Below, one piece after another: positions 12,801 through 24,502 of a stretch of 64,000 nucleotides of DNA. The first letter of the stretch is position 1. Every line of letters starts with the position of its first letter. The stretch comes from Megalonaias nervosa. Taxonomy: Eukaryota > Mollusca > Bivalvia > Unionida > Unionidae. Under the pieces are notes generated by a model. The model saw only the letters and a program-made list of their open reading frames with translations. It searched no databases and was not told where the DNA came from. The position numbers were made by a program, and so were the translations under genes. Location: positions 62,001-126,000 of the forward strand of contig JAECUM010003656.1 in NCBI GenBank assembly GCA_016617855.1, read 5' to 3'.

Positions 12801-15800
12801 ACTATAAAATCCCTCATTATTCCACTAAAGTACTTATTTACTGTTTTCCCTCACTATAAAATCCCTCACTATTCCACTAAAGTACTTATTTACTGTTTTC
12901 CCTCACTATAAAATCCCTCACTATTCCACTAAAGTACTTATTTACAGATATCACTCACTATAAAATCCCTCATTATTCCGCTCAAGTACTTATTTACAGA
13001 TATCACTCACTATAAAATCCCTCACTATTCCACTCAAGTACTTATTTACAGATATCACTCACTATAAAATCTCTCACTATTCCACTCAAGTACTTATTTA
13101 CTGTTTTCCCTGTCTATAAAATCCCTCACTATTCCACTAAAGAACTTATTTACTGTTTTCCCTTACTATAAAATCCCTCACTATTCCACTAAAGTACTTA
13201 TTTACTGTTTTCCCTGTCTATAAAATCCCTCACTATTCCACTAAAGTACTTATTTACAGATATCACTCACTATAAAATCCCTCACTATTCCACTCAAGTA
13301 CTTATTTACTGTTTTCCCTGACTATAAAATCCCTTGCTATTCCACTCAAGTACTTATTTACTGTTTTCCCTCACTATAAAATCCCTCACTATTCCCCTCA
13401 AGCACTTATTTACTGTTTTCCCTCACTATAAAATCCCTTGCTATTCCACTCAAGTACTTATTTACTGTTTTCCCTGACTATAAAATCCCTCGCTATTCCA
13501 CTCAAGTACTTATTTACTGTTTTCCCTGACTATAAAATCCCTCACTATTCCACTCAAGTACTTATTTACTGTTTTCCCTGACTATAAAATCCCTCACTAT
13601 TCCACTCAAGCACTTATTTACTGTTTTCCCTCACTATAAAATCCCTCACTATTCCACTAAAGTACTTATTTACTGTTTTCCCTGACCATAAAATCCCTCA
13701 CTATTCCACTAAAGTACTTATTTACAGATATCACTCACTATAAAACCCATAAGTAGAAGCTAATGTACTTATTTACTGTTGTCTCTCACTATAAAACCCT
13801 AACTAGGATCTAAAGTACTTTTTTTACAGTTGTCCTTCACTATAAATCCCTTAGTATTCCACTAAAGTACTTATTTACAGTTGTCCCTCAATATAAATCC
13901 CCTAAGTAGCAGTTAAGGTACTTATTTACAGATGTCCCTCACTATAAATCCCCTCGGTATTCCACCCCCTCTCTTGTAATACTAGTGTGGTCATGGGTCC
14001 TGTTTTACTGTTTAAATTTAACTCTTTTATTTAAACACTGTTAAATGTGAATCTAATATTTTTCATGGAATGCCAGTGCTTGTGGAATTTATAGTTGCTA
14101 AAAGCTATAAATTGAAAGCCCCAAGGGGTAGGACTCCAATGGAAACATTAAGATCCCTTCTTTGGAACAGCAGGATTTCTTCTGTGGAAACAATAGGATC
14201 CCTTCTGTGGAAGTAATAGGATTTCTTATGTGAAAACAATAGGACCCATTCTGTTGAAACAATGAGACTCCTTGTGTGGAAATAATACAAATCCTTCATT
14301 AATCCATGAATACTGATGTAACTGTCACTTATCATCAGTTAAAACATTGGTATCCACAACAATAAATTCATTCACAGCATTTCAACTGATTTTAGTTCTT
14401 GACTGTTGAGAAAAAAAATAATCTTTTTTCATATCATTAAATACATTAAATTCTTGTGGGGGGGGCGTGCTTGGTGGTCAAGTGATCTAAAGCACTCAGC
14501 GTTACTAATCATTGCCATCTCACCTCTGTCCACATGGGTTTGAGTCTTAGGCTCAACCAGTGTGGGTATATGAGAAAGCTTGCCATTGGCATCCTGTGGA
14601 TCAGTGGATTTGACTAAGGATTTCTCTAGTTCTTCCTCCACCAGGCATATTGGCCCCCATGTATAGCCTCTCATGCACTGAAAAATGGCATTAAACTCCA
14701 AACAATAACAACAATAACCCAATTTTTTTGTTTTGTACCCTATTATAGCAGTCATGTTAGAGCATGCCTTAGTATTTTATGGCTTCACTTACAACATGCA
14801 TCATTGAACGATGTTATAACAACATGCATCATTGAACGATGTTATAACAACATGCATCATTGAATGATGTTATAACAACATGCATCATTGAATGATGTTA
14901 TAACAAGGGAGGTTTGTAGTTACCTTATTCTGCTGTATGTCTGTTGGTCTAAGCACTAACCTTTACTGGTCACTGCCATCTCTACTCTGTCCATGTTGGT
15001 CTAAGCAATGGTCACTGCCATCTCTACTCTGTCTATGTTGGTCTAAGCACTGGTCACTGCCATCTCTATTCTGTCCATGTTGGTTCAAGTCTCAGGCTCA
15101 ACCAATGTGGGCATGTGAGAAAGTTTGTCAATAGCTTCCTGTGAGTCAGTTGTTCTTACTAGGTTTTCCTGGATTCTTTATCCACCAGTTATACTGACCA
15201 CCTTGTATTGCCTATCTTGTGCTGAGAAATGGTGTTAACCAAAACACAACTACATAGACACATGAGATGCAAGTGATTTTGTGTCTTCAATGAACAGTGC
15301 TATAACAAAGGAGGCTTGTGATTACTTAATTCTGTTGTATTGATGTCATAGACACGTGAGACAATGGACCTAATTCTACTGTAGGACTGGCATAGACATA
15401 TGAGACAATGGACCTAATTCTATGTTATGGCTCTCATAGACAATTGAGACAATTTACCTAATTCTATGTTATGGCTCTCATAGACATATGAGACAATGGA
15501 CCTAATTCTATGTTATGGCTCTCATAGACAATTGAGACAATTGACCTAATTCTATGATTAGTTAGACTCTAATTACAAGTAACTAGATTAAATTACAGTG
15601 CAAGCAATTTCCTTACATGTACATGATGGGGGATATCTTTAGGTCTTTTTTAGTGTAATTTCTTGGCAAAATGGAACTTTTAACATTATATTTCTAGTTA
15701 GTTTTTTTTTCATTTTTTTTCTAATGATAAAGTTTCTATAAAAATATTCTTAGCAATGGAAATAAATTGCTTTGATAGCTCAAGCCCACAACACCCTCTC

Positions 15801-18040
15801 CTCATCCCTCCCAAAAACCAAATCACTGCTGTCTGTCTGTCTGTATGTCAGCAAGATAACTTTACTGAAAATTGTATGGTTTAAACAATACAATTTTATT
15901 AGGATTAGTATGATTACAACAAGACAACTTTACTGTGGATAGAATGATTTCAAAAACAACTTTACTGTGGATAGAATGATTTCAACAAGACAACTGTACT
16001 GGGAACAGAATGATTTCAGCAAGACAGTTTTGCAGGGAAGAGATGACTTCAACAAGACAACTTTACTGTGATTAGAATGATTTCAACAAGACAACTGTAC
16101 TGGGAACAAAATGATTTCAGCAAGACAGTTTTACTGGGTACAAAATGGATTCAACTTGACAACTTTACTGTGGATAGAATGATTTTGACAAGACAACTGT
16201 ACTGGGAATAGAAAGATTTCAGCAACTCAGCTTTACTGGAAACAATATTGTTTTATATATCTATTTTTTGTAACTCCTGGTACATGATTTTTATTTAATT
16301 TTTTTAAATTTGTATTTATGGCTGTAAATTGTACAGATTATTTTATTTGGATTTTGCCTACCTGACAGGTCTGTTAAGAGCAAAAAATTACATAGGATCT
16401 ATAAATAGATGCTTATGTATGTGTTGACAATTACTAATAATAATCTTAATAATAATATTTAATGATGACTTTGGGTTAATTTCTCATTGGCTGTTGGGGT
16501 TTTGACAGCTCTAGAAGAATTCCATAACATCCCATTGGTTGGGCTTGGTCACATGAATAGGCAAGTTTGAGATAATTTGAGTAGTAGGAGCCATCACATG
16601 GGGTATGTTGTGAAATATAATCAAAAGAGAAGGTGCATATAAGGAGAGAACTGGGCAATCAGATTCATTCCTATTTTGGAGTCATTCTCATTTCTTGTGT
16701 TCCTGTTGTAAGTCTGCAGATGTGTTTTATCTTGTACTTAGATATTATTCTAGAGCAAAAACATTTGTTTGGACTGTTCAGTGGAATTATAAAGTGTTCA
16801 TTATTTGGACTGTTCAGTGGAATTATAAAGTGTTCATTATTTGGACTGTTCAGTGGAATTATAAAGTGTTCATTATTTGGACTGTTCAGTGGAAATAGTG
16901 TTCATTATTTGGACTGTTCAGTGGAAATAGTGTTCATTATTTGGACTATGCTATTATTCTGGAACTGTAATTATTCCAAGGAGTTCTGGACAACATCATT
17001 TAATAACATCACTATTCTTGGTGGACCAGTGTTGAAACTTATATGGAACTCTTCATTCATTTGTCTTTCATAGAACTTTATCAGGATTGTTTGGATTCAC
17101 TTCATAATACTGTAAGTTCTTCTCATATTTTCTTTTATAACTTTGATAATTAAATTGTTTTTTAAGTTTTACAAAATTTGTTGGTTTTGCTTCTTCCTCT
17201 TACTTAGTTTGTGACCACACAGTCATAACAAGTATGATTTCAACACAACAATTGTAATAGTATGATTTGAATGAGAGTTGGAATAGTGATTATTTCAACA
17301 CAATAATTGTAATAGTACAATTTGAATGAGAGTTGGAATAGTGATTTCAACACAACAATTGTAATAGTACGATTTGAATGAGAGTCGGGATAGTGATTTC
17401 AACACAACAATTGTAATAGTACAATTTGAACGAGAGTCAGAATAGTGATTTCAACACAACAATTGTGATAGTACGATTTGAATGAGAGTTGGAATAGTGA
17501 TTTCAACAAGATAACTTAACTAGGAATAGCATGATTTTAGCAAAGCAATGATACTGGGAACAGTAGATTTCCATAGAAACAACTGAGTAACATAGTCATC
17601 ATGGAAACAACCAAGTAACATAGCCATCATAGAAACAACTGTGTAATATAACCATTATAGAAACAACTGTGTAACATAACCATCATAGAAACAACTGTCT
17701 AACATAGCCATCAGAGAAACAACTGGGTAACATAACTATCATAGAAACAACTGGGTAACATAAACAATATACCCAGGTCTAACTAAATAACTCATTAAAG
17801 TAATGCAAACAATATAGACCCTTTTAAAATTTAAATGTGTTAGAGTTTTTATGATTGGACTGAAAAGAAAGATTGTTGTTGTTTTTCTTTGATGAACACT
17901 TTTATGACCATGATTCTATATTTAGCACACATGATAAACATGTGGAAATCATTGGATTTTTCATGGAATCCCATCTGCCTTTCTTTACTATATTACATGA
18001 TGTGGAGACCCTTAGGAAGGTAGAAAGTGATTTCACTGAG

Positions 18041-18120
<80 letters not shown>

Positions 18121-21100
18121 AATTTAGAAAAGTTTGTCACAGTATATGAAAATTATTTATTGTTGTTAACTTCAAACATGAAATTTTGTTGCCTCTATCA
18201 TTTGTATAGGTGGACCAGTCTGGCACATGAAACTGTGACCCATTCAACTGAAGCCGATGTGATGAGGATGATTCAGCAATATTATGCCTATACTTACAGT
18301 GGGGTAACTTATTTACATCCATCTTTGTATGCCTTTATGCAAAGTACTATGAGTTTACTTATTTTTGAATGTACAATGTATCATTTTAATGGTATGTTAG
18401 AAAAAAAGTTACATTGTGTTGGCATTTAAATTTGTGAATATTCCTCTTTAGTGTTACAGTGTCCTAAAATAAAAAGAGCTGATGATAATGAGTCATTTGT
18501 AACTTGGATGTTGTAACACAAAATTAAAAGGACTGATGATGAGTCAGTTGTAACTTGGACATTGTAACACAAAATTTAAAGGACTAACAATGTGTCAGTT
18601 GTAACTTGGATGTTTAACACAAAACTAAAAATATCTGACAATGAGTCAGGTGTAACTTAAATGTTGTAACACAAAATTAAAAGATCTGACAATGAGCGAG
18701 ACAGGTTGTAACTTGGATGTTGTAACACAAAATAAAAAGAACTGACAGCCTTGCTTGCCATCTGGTAAGTGATCACAGGCATTTGTATCACTGCTTACAA
18801 TTTACCTATACATAATCCATGTGTTGTATATTACATATTATTCATGCAGTATATGTATACCAAACTCTGTGTGATTACAATGCATACAAGATTGAAAGTC
18901 GTTTTTTATGCCTCCATTTGTATCATAATCAAAGCACAGAATAATGACATGAAATAGCAACTACCAAATATGATTTTGGATTGAGACACAGAGAGGGACA
19001 TTTTGGATTTAGACACAGACAGGGACATTTTGGATTTAGACACAGACAGGGACATTTTGGATTTAGACACAGACATGGACATTTTGGATTTAGACACAGA
19101 CAGGGACATTTTGGATTTAGACACAGACAGGGACATTTTGGATTTAGACACAGACAGGGATATTTGAGTTTAAGCAAGAATTGTATAGATAACTTTACTA
19201 TAAGGAAATGATTGGGTGTAATTTTCATGTCTGTATCATTTTCATATCTGTATCATTTTCATGTCTGTATCTTGGTCATGTCTGTATCATCAATACTACT
19301 TTCATTCCTTAAAAATGACAAAATTGAAGAATCTCTTTCCAGTTTGAAATTGATTTTGACCTGGACATAATTCTACATTGAATTTTGATATTGAATCTAG
19401 TATATCTGTATTTATGTAGAAAGTACTAAGGAAAGGGTAACTCTTTCATGCTTAAACATCCTTTAATGTTTGTTCTCACTTGTGGTTCCTGAATGTTGTT
19501 GTTGTTGTTGTTGTTGTTATAGGGTTTAACACCATTTTTTCAGCACAAGATAGGCTGTACATGGCAGCCAGTATTGAATTTTATGTTTTTTCTCATCTGA
19601 CTATGATTCATTATCATGCATGTATATAAAAATATTAGTTACTTCACAAAACAAACAATTCCTCTGTAAAGTTGTTTTCTTCCTTTTCAGATTGATCTGA
19701 GAATGCAAAGCATTCTAGATGAAACAATACAAATAAAATTGGCCTTTGTTGGACTTATTGTTGCCAAGGTAATCAACAATGTCTTTTTCAGCTTATGGTT
19801 GCCAAGGTGATAGGCAATGTCTTTTTCTGCTTATATTTGCTAATGTTATAGACAATGTCTTTTTTGGCTAATGGTTGCCAAGTTAATTGACAATGTATTG
19901 TTGGGCTTATGGTTGCCAAGGTACAGTTATCAACAATGTATTGCAACTAGGTATGATATTTACTTACTGGTTTGTTTGTTCAACTGCTTTTAACAGTCCA
20001 CAATACCTAGAAAATTATATATTTACCAAAGGTTTACTTGTTACCATATACCACTCTAATAAGGAATAGTTCTTCACTTTGCCTTCAACAATCAATGATT
20101 TTTTCCAGTGCATAAGATACTGGCATATTTTTAGGCCCTTCACCTTGGGAAGCAGTAATAGTCCATATCTGTCACATTGCTAAGTCCATACTGTCACATT
20201 GCTAAGTCCATACCATCACATTGCTAAGTCTAAATTTCACATTGCTAAGTCCATGTCCACACCATCACATTGCTAAGTCCATACTGTCACATTGCTAAGT
20301 CCATACCATCACATTGATAAGTCTAAATTTCACATTGCTAAGTCCATGTCCACACCATCACATTGTTAAGTCCATATTGTCACATTGCTAAGTCCATACC
20401 ATTGCATTGCTAAGTCCATACTGTCACAGTCCCATACATACCATCACATTGAGTACATACCATCACATTGATAAGTCCAAACCATCACATTGCTATATCC
20501 ATACTGTCAAATTGCTATGTCCATACTGTCACATTACTAAGTCAGTTCTGGTTATGTATTGACAAATTAACAGTTGGTTGAAAGGGAGACAAGTTTTGGT
20601 AGATTTTATTGTGTTTTGTAATAATTTGGATATAACTTGATTTCATATTGAAAGTACAGTATCTTAATACAATACTGAGTTTATGTTGTTGTAGGGTTTA
20701 ATGTCATTTTTCAGCACAAGATAGGCTATACATGGCAGCCAGTATTAATAGTGGAGGAAAACCTCGGGAAGAACAACCGACCCATGAGAAGCTACTGGCA
20801 AGCTTTCTCACATACCCACATTAGCCAAGCTGAGACTCAAACCCATGCAGACAGAAGTGAGATGGCAGTGAGCCATAACAGGGAGCACTTTAGACCACTT
20901 GGCCACTCAGACCCCCTGAGTTTATGTAATGAATCATATTTCTTGTGCCATAGTAGAAAACATTGTGGTTCATGAAATTGTTTGCACAGATTTAACAGCT
21001 GTATCAACTCATTGTGTATCTCCCAAATCTTGGTTTGTTTTCATTATTTAGTTTAATGTTATTGTTCTATGTGGTTTTGTTTTAAATAATTCCAAACCTT

Positions 21101-24100
21101 AATTGTGATAATGAATCGGTAGACCAATGTAGCGATGAAAAGCTAAATCTAAGGGACATCATAACTACATGATTCCATTATGGTGGCTGTCAGAGCCCCA
21201 ACTATCAATGTGTATATTTGAAATTAATCAGCCCTAAAACTTCTCAGTGGATTTCAATAAATTCTTGTATATATTTTCATTCACTTACCATATATGTTCA
21301 TTTGGTATATATTTTTCTTCACTTATTGTATATATTCTTTTGGAACATATTTACATGGTTATGTTAATACAGCAGTATCATTCATTAGTGTGTTGAACTT
21401 GCAGTAAATTGTGTCAAACCTCTTAATTTCAAAGTATCAAATGTATTTGACATAAATTGTCAGACTTTTCAATCTGGTCACACCAGCATTTGTGTTTTCC
21501 TTATCTCAATCTGGTCAATGCACAGTTGGTGTTTTCGTGGTCTCAGCCTGGTCACACCACTTTTGGTGTTTCCTTGTCTCAATCTGGTCACACCACAGTT
21601 GGTATTTACCTTGTCTCAGTCTGGTCACACCACAGTTGGTGTTTCCTTGTTTCAAAGATAACTTGCATGTATAAATGATAAATTTATGTTTGTGTTAATT
21701 GATTTAATGTCAATACAAAGAATGTACATAAACTGTTTGATTCTCCATGAAATAAACTTGTCTACCTTTGTCAAGATAAATGAATTATATTAGCAACTTC
21801 TGTAATGAACTCAATCTTGAAAGCATAAACATTAAATTTGCTTAAGTGTGCATAAAGAACACACTGAATATTTTGTCTTAAAATAAATTCATTATTTCCT
21901 AAACAAAAAAACTTTAAAATAAACTCAAAAGCCTCTATGGGCACCACATACTAAGAAAGATTTTAACATTTTATTTTGATAACAAATTATTTGACCCAAT
22001 TGTGGTGGGATGGCAATTATGATAAATTTCATTTGTACTGGTATAGGAAAGTTTTTTAGTCCAGCGTTTAGCTGTCTGTTTGTGGCAAAGTAGCACCTGC
22101 AGATGTGAAACAAGTTAATTGCCTTAAAAATTTGTGATTTGTCAAGTTGATAAAATATTTAATATATACTGATGTGGATTTATTTAAGACAAGTCTACTT
22201 TTTACTGACTTTTTACTAAAATATCTTTATGCCACAGATATAAAATCCATAAAACAAAACCTTTGAATTTCTGTTTTACAAGCAATTTGTTTTGGATTGT
22301 ATTAAATCTCATATTTTTTCATGACTTATTTATGGGTTAACAATAACATTTGTTACCCCAACATTTTTTGCCAAAATGAAAGTCCTTGCATAAGAATTTA
22401 TTTGTGTAATACTTTTTTTTTTTTTTTTAAGAAATGACTATAAAATTAGCGTTAATATCTCTTTGATGTCTTGCAGACCCCTGATGACTCTTACTGGACA
22501 ACTGGTCCAAGTGTCACAAGTTCTGGTGGTTCATCACGCCGTATGCTTAATGCATCAATGGCACTTGACAACTTTCAGATGTGGCTGGACCAGAATGCAG
22601 TAGACCTCCCAGCTTATGATCATGCTATGCTTTTTACTGGGTAATTCTTAACTATGTGGGGGACCTATGTGCATATCTAGTGTAGGGATTGTGGGGACCT
22701 GTGTGCATATCTAGTGTAGGGATTGTGGGGACCAGTGTGCATATCTAATGCAGGGATTGTGTGGGACCTGTGTTCATTTATAGTGCAGGGATTGTGGAGG
22801 ACCTGTTGCATATCTAATGCACGGATTGTGGGGGATCTTTGTACATATCTAGTGCAGGGATTGTGTGGACCTATGTGCATATCTGATGCAGGGATTGTGG
22901 GGGACCTATGTGTGTATCTAGTACAGGGATTGTGGGGGACCTATGTGTGTATCTAGTACAGGGATTGTGGGGGACCTATGTGTGTATCTAGTACAGGGAT
23001 TGTGGGCACCTGTGTGCATATCTAGTGTAGGGATTGTTGGGACCTGCTGTGTATCTAACACATGGATTGTGGGGGACCTGTGTGTATATCTAGTGCAAGG
23101 ATTGTGGAGGACCTGTGTGTATGTCTAGTGCAGGGATTGTGGTACTCTGGTAAACATCAGAAAACAACAGCATTGAGAAGAGTTAGTGCAGGGATAGTGG
23201 TGCTTTTTATCATAGATGACCAATGACAAGTAATATGATATGCCTTGATTTTTACTGGGTAATTAATAACTAGGTTGGGGCCTGTGAGAATAGATAGTGT
23301 GGTGATTGTGGTGTTCTTTCTATTGTAGGAATCAAGTGAACAATAACAATACATGCCATACTTTTTACTGGGTAATTAATAACTAGGTTGGGGCTGGTGC
23401 TGAGATTATAGGGAACAAATGAATAAGAACAATGCATGTAATTTCAAACAACAAACAAGCAAACATTTTTACCTAGATTTGAATAGAAAAACTTGAAAGA
23501 CAAAATCAATAATATTGAATAATGTTAATCTTCATTAGGGACTAACCATTTAATCTTCTGGATGGATGTGGGAGAAGGGATGCTTTGTAATTTCTTTCTA
23601 ACCAGCATATTTGTGTTTCTTTTATCATAAGATATTTTTTCTTCAACTAAGGTAATGGATATAAGTAGTTTATTTTTTTTGCAAATCAGAGCAAGAGTAT
23701 ATTTCCATCTGTTTGAGAACCATAATTTCTTTTCTCGAAAAACATCACACCCCCACCACCCACCAAAATAGTGAAATGGTTAGTCCTTTGCATAGGCATA
23801 ACAGTGATGGAAGTGGCCAGTTTGTGTCATATGAGCCAGCAGAAACAAAGAGACTCTGAAGGGTTAGTAGTTTAGACGACTGCAGCACCATCTCAGTACC
23901 TGTTTCTTTTGTACTAGATCTTATTAGTACACACTTGCTAAGTAAAGTAATTAAATAATGAATGAGAAAACCCCTACATCTTAATAGATCAAAGTAATTC
24001 AAAATTAAATGTCAGAATTAATTGTAAAACCATCAACACAGAATCAACATGTTATTTATTGATGCAGCATTGGACAGGACAGATATAAAAATTCTGCACA

Positions 24101-24468
24101 TTATTTTAAATATACAGTCATAATTTTAGATGTGCAATGACATTGCTAGATATAGTCATAATGTTAGATAAACAGTCATAATTTTGTATACACAATGGTA
24201 ATTTCATATTTGCAGTGGTCAATTTTGTATACACAATGGTAATTTCATATTTGCAGTGGTCAATTTTGTATACACAATGGTAATTTCATATTTGCAGTGG
24301 TCATTTTTGTATACACAATGGTAATTTCATATTTGCAGTGGTCATTTTTGTATACACAATGGTAATTTCATATTTGCAGTGGTCATTTTACATATACACA
24401 TGTAATTTAAAGATACAGTGGTAATTTTACGTATGCAGTGGTAATATTCGATATACAATAGTAATTTC

Positions 24469-24502
<34 letters not shown>

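Noticed and set aside
12250..13990. TATAAAA motifs as promoters
   Set aside because: They recur once per 52-bp unit inside an intronic array and have no initiator or downstream gene start.
14465..14560. tRNA gene at the SINE head
   Set aside because: A and B boxes are present, but the sequence cannot form a complete cloverleaf with acceptor stem, and it continues into a SINE body with a tail found in four other copies.
18906..19228. Ser/Lys/Met and Pro/Cys-rich frames as silk-like or antimicrobial peptides
   Set aside because: They are different frames of a 27-bp intronic minisatellite; no signal peptide or flanking exon structure.
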